Assembly: GCF_904846705.1 (NCBI RefSeq)
Contig: NZ_CAJHBS010000005.1
Span: 62,001-126,000, forward strand
Length of the DNA: 64,000 nt
Direction: 5' to 3'
DNA from: Psychrobacter sp. Pi2-52
GTDB lineage: Bacteria > Pseudomonadota > Gammaproteobacteria > Pseudomonadales > Moraxellaceae
In this document: in pieces, positions 28,739 through 37,163 of the stretch
Layout: every line of letters starts with the position of its first letter
How positions within the stretch are numbered: the stretch's first letter is position 1
Notes under the pieces: model-generated
Databases searched by the model: none
Seen by the model: only the letters and a program-made list of their open reading frames with translations
What the model was told of the DNA's origin: nothing
Position numbers and translations under genes: made by a program

Positions 28739-29851
28739 TTAGTCTTGTTGTGGTGCATGAACAAAATCAACCACGTTTAGATCAAAACCTGATAATGCAA
28801 AAAATTTCATTGGCGATGATAATAAGCGCATATCACGGACACCTAAATGACGTAATATCTGTGCACCAACACCGATGCTACGATAAGGTTGCTGCGTGAT
28901 GGTTGATTGCGACTCGTTGTCCGCGGCTTTATCCAGCGCATCTCCCAAATCAACTGGCTGATTACTACCAATCCATACGAGCACACCGCGATCTGAAGCA
29001 CTGATTTCTTCTAGTGCTGACTGTACGCTCCAACCACTACGGCCAGTCATATCATTTTTAGCAGCGAATAAGTCGCGTAATGGGTGGAAACCATGAACAC
29101 GTACAGTGCTGATGCCTTCGCTAACATCACCTTTTACCAAGGCTAAATGTGTTTCTTCAGCGCCAAACTCACGGAAGCGATGTAGCGTAAAAGTACCGTG
29201 TTCAGTTTCAAACGGATGTGACTCAATCTCTTCTACCGTTTGCTCATTAGCGATACGATAATTGATAAGGTCAGCAATCGTGCCTATCTTGATGTCATGC
29301 TCTTTTGCAAATATTTCAAGGTCGTCACGGCGCGCCATCGTACCATCTGCATTGATAATCTCTACAATCACCGCTGCTGGCTCTAGACCTGCTAAACGTG
29401 CTAAATCACACCCTGCTTCTGTATGGCCTGCACGGTGAAGAACACCGCCGTTTTGTGCCATAATTGGAAAAATATGTCCAGGCTGAACGATGTCTTCAGG
29501 CTTTGCTGATGAAGATACCGCTGCCTGAATAGTACGTGCACGATCACCAGCAGAAATACCAGTGGTGACGCCTTCAGCTGCTTCAATCGAGACAGTAAAG
29601 TTGGTGCTGAATTTAGCTTCGTTACGATCTGACATTAGTGGCAGTGCCAATTGCTGGCAACGCGCTTGTGATAAGGTCAAGCAAACAAGACCACGCGCGT
29701 GAGTAATCATAAAGTTAATATCTTCAGGGCGGACATGCGTCGCTGCCATGATGATATCACCTTCATTTTCGCGGTCTTCATCATCCATCAAGATGACCAT
29801 TTTTCCAGCACGAATGTCTTCGATAATCTCAGGAATTGCATTTAAACTCAT
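28739..29851 (-). CDS. ribB: 3,4-dihydroxy-2-butanone 4-phosphate synthase with degenerate GTP cyclohydrolase II domain
   Basis: The ATG at 29851 gives 370 residues. The first 200 are a complete RibB: IRAGKMVILMDDEDRENEGD, MITHARGLVCL, SIEAAEGVTTGISAGDRART, PGHIFPIMAQNGGVLHRAGH and TEAGCDLARLAG, with the acidic metal ligands in place. RibB makes the four-carbon precursor of riboflavin from ribulose-5-phosphate. The C-terminal half is related to RibA but has VRVHGFHPLRDLFAAKND where RibA has the zinc-binding Cys residues, so it should lack cyclohydrolase activity. Such ribB-X forms are known in other proteobacteria. No FMN riboswitch was found upstream. Confidence 0.93.
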   Translation of the reverse strand: MSLNAIPEIIEDIRAGKMVILMDDEDRENEGDIIMAATHVRPEDINFMITHARGLVCLTLSQARCQQLALPLMSDRNEAKFSTNFTVSIEAAEGVTTGISAGDRARTIQAAVSSSAKPEDIVQPGHIFPIMAQNGGVLHRAGHTEAGCDLARLAGLEPAAVIVEIINADGTMARRDDLEIFAKEHDIKIGTIADLINYRIANEQTVEEIESHPFETEHGTFTLHRFREFGAEETHLALVKGDVSEGISTVRVHGFHPLRDLFAAKNDMTGRSGWSVQSALEEISASDRGVLVWIGSNQPVDLGDALDKAADNESQSTITQQPYRSIGVGAQILRHLGVRDMRLLSSPMKFFALSGFDLNVVDFVHAPQQD

Positions 29852-30197
29852 AGTAAATCTCAATATTTTATTATTTATAAATAGATGTCATTTGGAATAT
29901 AGGGCTCTATCTGCTTATTGTAGCAGTAGATAATACAAAGCGCTGTTACGGTCAAGCAAAGCGCTACTACGGTCAAGTAAATCGCGCTATAAGCAATATC
30001 ATTTGATATAAAAGTGACTCGCTTAATTGCCTGTATATATCATTATGAGGTTATTTTAACGCTTTTCAGCGTCACGTGCTGCGCCATCTTCCCACTATAT
30101 CGTTCAGTATGTCAAAAATAGTCATAAATATTATCAATGAACATTAAAACTGACTCGTAAATCTGTGCGTTATCTTTTTTATTGATCTATATCACAG
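29852..30197. other. Intergenic region between rarA and ribB
   Basis: This 346-base gap has a 21-bp tandem repeat (see next entry) and must hold the ribB promoter. I found no RFN/FMN riboswitch signature and no gene. Confidence 0.4.
29936..29977. repeat. Two 21-bp tandem repeats upstream of ribB
   Basis: Copies of caaagcgctNNtacggtcaag lie back to back at 29936-29956 and 29957-29977, differing at two positions, with a third weaker partial echo (tcgcgctata) next to them. The position, about 85-125 bases before the ribB start, could be an operator, but it may be slippage only. Confidence 0.75.
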
Positions 30198-31487
30198 TTA
30201 ATCATTGCTCGCCGCTTGGCTTTTTAGCCAGTCCATAAATTGCTTACTGTGCTGCTCACGCTGATTATCTGCAAACTCGTAGAAACTGCTACCAACCAAA
30301 TTATCTGGTAAGTAGCTTTGTGGATAGTAATGGTTAGGATAGTCGTGCGGGTAAGCATAACCTTGACCATAGCCTTGACTATGCATCAGTTTGGTCACGC
30401 CATTGCGCAAATGTAGCGGTACAGGTGAAGCATCTTTTTCAGCCAACGCCATCGCAGCATTGATTGCTTTATAAGTGCTATTGCTTTTGGCACTGGTCGC
30501 TAAATACACCACAACTTGCCCTAAAATAATACGTGCTTCTGGCATACCAATAGATTGCACACTACGTAATGCTGCATCAGCTAGGAGTAAAGCATTAGGA
30601 TTGGCATTACCGATATCTTCACTGGCCAAAATCACCAAGCGCCGCGCAATAAAATCAGCAGGTTCGCCGCCTACGAGCATACGTGCCATCCAATACAATG
30701 CCGCATCTGGATCTGAGCCGCGGACGGACTTTATCATCGCTGAGATAATATCGTAATGCTGCTCGCCATCTTTGTCATATCTTACCAAAGCAGTCTGTGC
30801 CACTCGGCTGACCAATTCATCATCGATAATCACTGGCGACTGCTTGGCATCAGCAGTCTGAATGGCTAACTCTAATAAATTTAGCGCTTTTCGAGCATCA
30901 CCGTGGGCCAATTGACTAATGGTATCTTTTGCTTGTAAATCGACGGTCAATCTTTTGAGTATATTGTCTTCCGAAAGGGCTCGTTGCAGCACGGCACTTA
31001 TCTGCTCAGGTGTTAACGGCTCTAAACGATATACTTGGCAACGTGACAGTAGAGCGTTGTTGACACTAAATGACGGGTTCTCCGTAGTGGCACCAATCAA
31101 AGTAATATCACCAGACTCTACCGCACCCAATAGTGCATCTTGCTGTGCTTTATTAAAGCGATGAATCTCATCGATGAAGACCACAGGTGATTCAAATGCC
31201 AACGAATCTTTATTATCTAAGACTTCGCGTAACTGTTTGACTCCAGTATTTAACGCGGAAAGCGCATGAAAAGGTCTATTCACGGCATCGGCTAACAACA
31301 TCGCAATGGTTGTTTTGCCAATACCTGCTTCACCGTGCAGGATAATAGATGGCAGGTGTCCTTGCTCTACCAAACGTCGTAACGGTGCACCAGTTGCCAG
31401 CAAATGCTCTTGACCAATGATTTCGGTAAGAGAAGTAGGGCGCATACGCTGAGCAAGTGGGGTATCGGCATGGAAGTTAGGTGGCAT
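30198..31487 (-). CDS. rarA: Replication-associated recombination protein RarA (MgsA)
   Basis: The 429-residue AAA+ ATPase starts MPPNFHADTPLAQRMRPTSL, with PTSLTEIIGQEHLL. It has Walker A GEAGIGKTT, Walker B VVFIDEIHRFNKAQQDALL, sensor 1 IGATTENPSF and the MgsA C-terminal tetramerisation region (GSDPDAALYWMARML, VILASEDIGNANP, YAYPHDYPNHYYPQSYLPD). The protein acts at stalled replication forks and has clamp-loader-like architecture. No partner gene is adjacent; it is often next to lolA or serS in other bacteria, but not here. Confidence 0.95.
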   Translation of the reverse strand: MPPNFHADTPLAQRMRPTSLTEIIGQEHLLATGAPLRRLVEQGHLPSIILHGEAGIGKTTIAMLLADAVNRPFHALSALNTGVKQLREVLDNKDSLAFESPVVFIDEIHRFNKAQQDALLGAVESGDITLIGATTENPSFSVNNALLSRCQVYRLEPLTPEQISAVLQRALSEDNILKRLTVDLQAKDTISQLAHGDARKALNLLELAIQTADAKQSPVIIDDELVSRVAQTALVRYDKDGEQHYDIISAMIKSVRGSDPDAALYWMARMLVGGEPADFIARRLVILASEDIGNANPNALLLADAALRSVQSIGMPEARIILGQVVVYLATSAKSNSTYKAINAAMALAEKDASPVPLHLRNGVTKLMHSQGYGQGYAYPHDYPNHYYPQSYLPDNLVGSSFYEFADNQREQHSKQFMDWLKSQAASND

Positions 31488-31924
31488 AAGATTCTCTATC
31501 GAAAAATAAAAAAGCTATCTACTAGCTGCAATGGTAGTAATGGCAAGGTCTTTATAGTTAAATCTAAATAACAGCATACTAGTCTAACTCCATCATTCTC
31601 ATTGGGTTTCGACACTCATATATGTTTGGCATGATTTTCGCAGCAATTTTATAATAGCAATGAGTATTAGACATCAGCAGTAGAAGTAAGCTAGTTTATA
31701 AGGATGGTACTTGTTATAAGTCATACGCGCTAGGTTAGCGCAAAAATATGTTAATGAAAGCTAACTAAGCGTATAGCTTGTGTCCGGAGTACTTTAGTTT
31801 TCATCATTCATCTATATTAACGGCTCTACTATTAACAGTTCTACCGTATCGATGAGAAAAGTTAGCCAATCGCGACCATTAACTATTAAAAATGGCTTAT
31901 CAAATATAAGGTATTGCATTAACG
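31488..31924. other. Intergenic region upstream of the HExxH gene
   Basis: A 437-base gap between divergent genes. It is AT-rich, with no support for a gene, hairpin or repeat. It probably holds both promoters. Confidence 0.4.
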
Positions 31925-32458
31925 ATGTCTGAACCGACTCTTAAACGCTTATTCAATAGCTACTTGCGTAGTGATACAGGTAAGCAGCAGTCACGTTATC
32001 TGACAGCTGGCGAGATAGCGTTGGCGTATTCAGTATTTGGTGACAGCATCAAACTTGATGAAGTGCAGTTAAAGACAGTGTGGTGGGTACTAAAACATTA
32101 TGCAGTTAGCCCTAATGGCAATATTTACTTTAATTCAGTCGATTGGATTAAGGATTTTAGCGAAGCTCCACTGAGCAAACAAAGCTGGCTCATACACGAG
32201 CTAACGCACGTATGGCAGTTACAGCAAGGCTTAAAAGTGGTACGCGGAGCAATCATCAACCGAAAATATGACTACGTGTTAGAAACAGGTAAATCATTTT
32301 TTAAGTATGGTATTGAGCAGCAGGCACGCATGGTTCAAGACTATTTTGTACGTCGTCAGCGTGGTCAGAACTGCCAAGAGTGGGAAACTTGTATTCCATT
32401 TTTGACAGAGCAGCCTATTGTTAAGACAGAAAATACTGATGATCCATCAGTCATCTAG
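31925..32458 (+). CDS. Uncharacterised protein with HELTHVW zinc-protease-like motif
   Basis: I do not recognise a named family with certainty. The 177-residue protein carries WLIHELTHVWQLQQGL at about 87-102, an HExxH motif as in zinc metallopeptidases, with no signal peptide and a Tyr/Arg-rich C terminus. Similar motifs occur in proteins annotated as Vgr/Rhs-related, but no secretion genes are near. A third ligand might be one of the downstream acidic residues (GIEQQARMVQDYF). The protease role is only a possibility. A short lipoprotein gene follows about 220 bases downstream. Confidence 0.55.
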   Translation: MSEPTLKRLFNSYLRSDTGKQQSRYLTAGEIALAYSVFGDSIKLDEVQLKTVWWVLKHYAVSPNGNIYFNSVDWIKDFSEAPLSKQSWLIHELTHVWQLQQGLKVVRGAIINRKYDYVLETGKSFFKYGIEQQARMVQDYFVRRQRGQNCQEWETCIPFLTEQPIVKTENTDDPSVI

Positions 32459-32676
32459 TTTTTAAAAAAAACAGTAAGCTTGGTTATGATAAGCATAACC
32501 GAGCTATAGAACGATTGAGTTATATAGTAATTGAGATACAGGACAGTTGGATAAATACTGGATAACTATATTGGGCAATTTAACAGCCAACTGTGTCGCT
32601 AAAAATCAAAGAATAACGAACCGCAATGGTAATTTACCCTTTAATAATTTTGCTTTACCAAAGGATATGTACTCTC

Positions 32677-33609
32677 ATGTTTAAATTTTTGTCAGTAAAG
32701 CCTAATGTTGATACCCGCTATCCACCGACTTTGCTTGTAGCCGCACTGTCAGGAGTGTTGTTTTTGACAGGCTGTCAGCAGTCTGACACAGCGTCTGTAG
32801 CTGATGACAGTCAAACCAGTGAAAAAACAACCGTAGAAGACAGTCAGCCTATGCCAAAAAGCGACTCAGCTGCTGCGCGCATAAAACAATTTCAGCCGAT
32901 ATATGTCGCACAGGCGCAGAGTTTACAGAGACGATTGCAAGCAGAATATGAGTCATTGCAAGCGGCAGATACGTCAGACAGTGAGGAGCTATTATTACTG
33001 AGTACTAATAATAGTGAAAATACAGATAGTAATAACGAAGTAGCGACCGATAATACCGCTCCTATTGCAAATACTACTGCTACCAGTTCTGAAGAAGTGG
33101 TGTCATCGAATAACGATATCGCCCCGATAGACAGCAATTCAAATGTAGATGCAGAGGTTGACGTCAATACTAGCACTGAAGTTGGTGAGCGTGATTTGAC
33201 GGTGTTAAAACGCATCAGTCTTGAGCCGCGTAAACCTGTTATGTTGACCGAGGACCAAATTATAGAACGCTATCAGCAGACCATGGACGCTTTATATCAA
33301 CCGGTGACAACACCGCTGAGCGCAGAGGATTCTGATACATTAATCAATGTGGCAACCTTGGTTCCGCAGTTACTTGAGCATGCAGAGATTGCTGGCAGAG
33401 TAAGTGCGAAAAGTCCAGCACTTGCCCGTTTAATCATTCAGCATCAGGTATGGGAACAAATAGAAGCTCAACAAGTGGTTGATATGCAGCAAATGAAACA
33501 GCAGCAGCAACAAGAGTTTGAAGCTTTAATGGCTAAATTTAATGAAACTATCGAAGGATACGATGAGCAGATTGCCAAATATGAGCAGACGTTAAAAGAG
33601 TTTCAGTAA
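32677..33609 (+). CDS. Putative lipoprotein, coiled-coil C terminus
   Basis: From the ATG at 32677 (aaggatatgtactctc upstream) the 310-residue protein begins with a lipoprotein signal ending LFLTGC at about residues 27-32. The mature part is acidic and rich in Ser/Asp/Asn (about 35-160), likely disordered. It is followed by a helical domain and a strongly helical Gln/Glu-rich tail (QQMKQQQQQEFEALMAKFNE). I do not recognise a function. An earlier ATG at 32626 would place a membrane-like leader before the signal and is disfavoured. Confidence 0.7.
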   Translation: MFKFLSVKPNVDTRYPPTLLVAALSGVLFLTGCQQSDTASVADDSQTSEKTTVEDSQPMPKSDSAAARIKQFQPIYVAQAQSLQRRLQAEYESLQAADTSDSEELLLLSTNNSENTDSNNEVATDNTAPIANTTATSSEEVVSSNNDIAPIDSNSNVDAEVDVNTSTEVGERDLTVLKRISLEPRKPVMLTEDQIIERYQQTMDALYQPVTTPLSAEDSDTLINVATLVPQLLEHAEIAGRVSAKSPALARLIIQHQVWEQIEAQQVVDMQQMKQQQQQEFEALMAKFNETIEGYDEQIAKYEQTLKEFQ

Positions 33610-33687
33610 CTGACTATATTTTTATGAACTGATTGAATTAATCATTTCTCATAAAACAATCAATATCAAATAACGAGAGTTAAGACA

Positions 33688-33721
33688 ATAAAAAATCCCG
33701 CACGATGTCGGGATTTTTTAT
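33688..33721. terminator. Bidirectional terminator between the lipoprotein gene and gltA
   Basis: The stem aatcccg / cgggatt (loop cacgatgt) is flanked by A6 and T6 and sits at the meeting point of two converging genes. Confidence 0.9.
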
Positions 33722-33741
33722 TGGGTAACGATTATTTTTGC

Positions 33742-35022
33742 TTACTTGCGATCTTCAACTTTTACAAAATCACGGCGCGTTTCACCAGTGTATAACTGAC
33801 GTGGACGACCGATTTTGAACGGTGCACTGTGCATTTCTAACCAATGGCTGATCCAACCTGAAGTACGAGCCAATGCAAAGATTACGGTAAACATTGACGT
33901 TGGGATACCAATGGCTTTCAAAATGATACCAGAGTAGAAATCAACGTTTGGATATAAGTTACGCTCGATGAAGAACGGATCTTCTAACGCAATTTTCTCT
34001 AGTGCCATTGCCAATTCAAGCTTAGGATCGTTGATACCTAGTGCTTCTAGTACTTCATCACAAGTCTCTTTCATTACTTGAGCGCGTGGATCGAAGTTTT
34101 TGTAAACACGGTGACCAAAGCCCATTAGCTTCACTTCACGGCTCTTCACTTTTTCCATGAACTCAGGCACGTTCTCAACAGTACCGATTTCGTCTAGCAT
34201 CTCAAGAACAGCTTCGTTCGCGCCGCCATGTGATGGTCCCCAAAGGGCTGCAATACCAGCAGCGATACATGCATAAGGGTTTGCACCAGTAGAACCAGCT
34301 AAACGTACCGTTGACGTAGAAGCGTTTTGCTCATGGTCAGCGTGCAAGGTAAAGATTTTGTCCATTGCGCGAGTGATAACGTCGTTTTTCTCGTAGTCTA
34401 CATCAGCAGGCGTTGCAAACATCATGTATAAGAAGTTTTCTGCGTAGTTAAAGTCATTACGCGGATACATGAACGGTTCGCCTTGTGAGTATTTATAACT
34501 CATCGCAGCAAGCGTAGGCATCTTAGCAATCAGACGAATAGCTGTGATTTCGCGATGCTCTTCATTGCTCACGTCTAGGTCTTCATGGTAGAACGCTGAT
34601 AAAGCACCAACGACACCAACCATGATAGCCATTGGATGCGCGTCACGGCGGAAGCCTTCAAAGAATTTACGCAATTGATCATGAACAGCAGTATGCTCGC
34701 GGATTTTTTCAAAAAATTCTGCTTTTTGCTCAGCAGTAGGTAGGTCACCATGTAAAAGTGCATAAGCAACTTCTAGGTATTCAGCATTGTTCGCTAGCTC
34801 GTCGATAGGGTAGCCGCGGTGTAATAACTCGCCTTTGCCACCATCAATATAAGTAATCTTTGATTCAACAGGAGCAGTTACTTTAAAACCAGGGTCATAA
34901 GACCAAAATCCTGATTCTTGTAAAGCAGCAATATCGATAACTGGGCGCCCTAAAGTACCTTTAATAATAGGAAGTTCGTATTCTTCACCATTCACGGTTA
35001 GTTTGGCATTAGTATCAGCCAT
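33742..35022 (-). CDS. gltA: Citrate synthase
   Basis: The 426-residue enzyme is a type II (hexameric) citrate synthase. It shows [39 protein letters not shown] with the catalytic His, [17 protein letters not shown] (second His and Arg), [15 protein letters not shown] with the catalytic Asp, and [14 protein letters not shown] plus RPRQLYTG. It condenses oxaloacetate and acetyl-CoA. A ggagagcaattt ribosome-binding site precedes the ATG. It is divergent from the sdh operon, the same arrangement as in E. coli and Acinetobacter. Confidence 0.97.
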   Translation of the reverse strand: MADTNAKLTVNGEEYELPIIKGTLGRPVIDIAALQESGFWSYDPGFKVTAPVESKITYIDGGKGELLHRGYPIDELANNAEYLEVAYALLHGDLPTAEQKAEFFEKIREHTAVHDQLRKFFEGFRRDAHPMAIMVGVVGALSAFYHEDLDVSNEEHREITAIRLIAKMPTLAAMSYKYSQGEPFMYPRNDFNYAENFLYMMFATPADVDYEKNDVITRAMDKIFTLHADHEQNASTSTVRLAGSTGANPYACIAAGIAALWGPSHGGANEAVLEMLDEIGTVENVPEFMEKVKSREVKLMGFGHRVYKNFDPRAQVMKETCDEVLEALGINDPKLELAMALEKIALEDPFFIERNLYPNVDFYSGIILKAIGIPTSMFTVIFALARTSGWISHWLEMHSAPFKIGRPRQLYTGETRRDFVKVEDRK

Positions 35023-36039
35023 AAATTGCTCTCCATTGGTTTGACTTGTTAGAATAAATTACTACAGACGCATACCCTCGCGTCATTGTCGGTTGAACAG
35101 TAAAAGTGCATTCAACTCATTTAGTACGCAGGGTATATTAGCAGCAATTCTTGATGATTTGAAAAAACTTTTATGGAGCATGTGTCCAATTGGCGCGGTG
35201 TGGCGGTAGTTATTCGCTGCAATTTTTGTATCAAAATATGTCTGTCAGGTTATTTTGCTTAAAATTCCTCTGTTTTTGAGCAAGTTTATAGCAGCATTAT
35301 CGGAGCAATATTTTGGGTTTCTAAATATATTTAAGAGACAAAACTCATAAATAATGACACCAAAAACTGGCAGACTATGCCTAGTAAGCGGATTAAAGTT
35401 TGTCATAATAATCACTGTTAAAACCAGTATTATCCTTATCCATTCATTTATTGATTAAATATGTATATATTCTTACTGAATGGATAAATTTGTAATTATT
35501 GCTCAGGCATTTTATAATTGTAGGAATTAACTGGCACTAGCTTTGCGCGAATTAATAAATGACCATGTTATAGTGTCGTTCAGAGCGTCTTCTATTCATG
35601 CTTATTTACGATTGTCTGATGTTACGATAGACCAAACCGCATTCTATGGTTTGAACTTTCTTCTTAACCGATATTTTTTATTTGTTTGGCACAAGATTTT
35701 GAATGCCTAATATAAGGTCTGCTCTGATATAGAAGACATAGTAACGTTGTCTTACTATTCATACGACCTCTAAAATAGACTGGTTAGTCGATGTTACTCA
35801 TGTTTATTCTCTTTGTTGTATAATAGATAGGTTGTTTGATAGGCCTGTCGATTCGACAAGCGACATTGAACAGTCTATCAATACCTTTATATACATGATC
35901 CTTTCTTCATATTTAGCGCAAACTAAACGAAGTCAGCTAGCTCTTCCTTACTTTATTCGTCTCGTGTGTTGCTCAATGCTCAATTGGCACTATTTATGTC
36001 AGGCGTTGATAGCAGATACAGGAGTATAACCGCAAAAGG
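35023..36039. other. Long control region between divergent gltA and sdhC
   Basis: This 1017-base region has no gene I can support; a 65-codon plus-strand frame starting with TTG at 35832 shows no family resemblance. It holds a near-consensus -10 (TATAAT at 35819) about 215 bases before sdhC and the short palindrome tgtcgattcgaca at 35846-35858 in the presumed leader. The size is unusual for divergent TCA genes and suggests multiple regulators or an unrecognised small RNA. Confidence 0.5.
35794..35824 (+). promoter_or_regulatory. Probable sdhC promoter
   Basis: A perfect TATAAT at 35819-35824 is preceded by G at the extended -10 position (TGTATAAT) and a weak -35 (TTACTC at 35794 or ACTCAT at 35796). 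Transcripts from it would carry an untranslated leader of about 205 bases. Confidence 0.5.
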
Positions 36040-36426
36040 ATGCCCGCTGTGAAAAGCAACCGACCTATTGATCTGCCTTTAAGCCAAGTGATTAGCGTTA
36101 ATCGCTCACCGATCGCGATCGCCTCTATCTTGCATCGTATCTCTGGCATTATTTTATTTTTATTGATTCCTGTCATGTTATGGATACTACAGAACTCATT
36201 GGCATCGCCTGAGAGTTTTGCGACCGTATTTGACAACGTACTTGTGCGCTTTTTAGCATGGATATTTGTTGCCGCCATTGCATATCATTTTGTGATGGGT
36301 ATCAAACATTTATTTGCTGATATGGGCATGAACGAAGAGCTAAAATCTGGCCGCACTGCCTCTATGGTCAGTTTTGTGATTGCAGCGATTTTAGTTGTCG
36401 CGTCATTTGTATGGGTGATGTTCTAA
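36040..36426 (+). CDS. sdhC: Succinate dehydrogenase cytochrome b556 subunit SdhC
   Basis: The 128-residue protein begins MPAVKSNRPIDLPLSQVIS. It has three membrane helices and the SdhC signature ASILHRISGIILFLL. The heme-ligand His is in AIAYHFVMGIKHLFADMG. It anchors the complex and helps bind quinone and heme b. The start follows ccgcaaaagg. Its stop codon overlaps the sdhD start by one base (TAATG), so translation is probably coupled. Confidence 0.96.
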   Translation: MPAVKSNRPIDLPLSQVISVNRSPIAIASILHRISGIILFLLIPVMLWILQNSLASPESFATVFDNVLVRFLAWIFVAAIAYHFVMGIKHLFADMGMNEELKSGRTASMVSFVIAAILVVASFVWVMF

Positions 36427-36833
36427 TGATAAAAAATGATTCAGGAATCAAAAGTGCTACTGGTCTGACAGGTTCAGGCTCACGTGATTGGATTATTCAG
36501 CGTATTAGTGCTGTTGTTTTAGCCGTTTATAGTGTGGTATTGCTGGGCTTCTTTTTGACCCATGGCGATGTCACTTTTGTTGAATGGTCATCATTTATGA
36601 CCAGCCTACCAATGCGTCTATTCAGCTTGGTTGCAGTACTTGCACTAGCTGGTCATGCTTGGGTTGGGATGTGGACAGTATTTACTGACTATATTACAAC
36701 AGGCAAACTGGGCTCAAGCGCAGCAGGTTTACGTTTAGTACTACAGTCATTGATGATTATCGCTATTTTAGTCTTTCTATTTTGGGGCATCATGATTTTT
36801 TGGGGTAACGGTTTCGGTATCGCTACCGTTTAA
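36426..36833 (+). CDS. sdhD: Succinate dehydrogenase membrane anchor SdhD
   Basis: The ATG overlapping the sdhC stop gives 135 residues starting MIKNDSGIKSATGLTGSGS. The SdhD motif SRDWIIQRISAVVLAVYSVV is followed by three membrane helices, with the heme-side His in ALAGHAWVGMWTVFTDYI. It forms the membrane anchor with SdhC. A start 15 bases upstream inside sdhC is possible but less likely. Confidence 0.94.
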   Translation: MIKNDSGIKSATGLTGSGSRDWIIQRISAVVLAVYSVVLLGFFLTHGDVTFVEWSSFMTSLPMRLFSLVAVLALAGHAWVGMWTVFTDYITTGKLGSSAAGLRLVLQSLMIIAILVFLFWGIMIFWGNGFGIATV

Positions 36834-37163
36834 CCATCTCATAAAAAGCTCTGATATCTATATATAACGACGGATGCATCCAACTGATACATTAGTTGGT
36901 AAGGTACTTTAGAGTCATCCGTTGATAGCCAAGAATAGTCATAGCATTGGACTAGCATTACTGATCAGCTAATCTGATTATAGTTGAGTATGCTTAGTTC
37001 AGTATAACGATAGATATGCAAATTAAGTGGTTAACGACTATTAATACTCTTTATTTTATAAGCTTAGAAATGGCCAAATAGTAAGCCTTTATAGCTGTAA
37101 TAGAGATGTCTCAAACAGTCTTTGATTTACTTTTACGCATTAACAGGCATTAGGAAAACCGTA
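36834..37163. other. Spacer between sdhD and sdhA with nested hairpins
   Basis: A 330-base gap inside the sdh operon, longer than the few bases found in E. coli. The inner stem ccaact / agttgg (36880-36899) lies within the outer stem cggatg / catccg (36871-36921). No gene is supported. It may tune the relative amounts of anchor and catalytic subunits (inference). Confidence 0.5.

Noticed and set aside
29852..30197. Possible FMN riboswitch ahead of ribB
   Set aside because: The RFN conserved boxes were not found; only the 21-bp tandem repeat was seen.
35832..36029. A 65-codon frame starting with TTG upstream of sdhC
   Set aside because: No recognisable product or ribosome-binding site; better explained as the sdhC leader.
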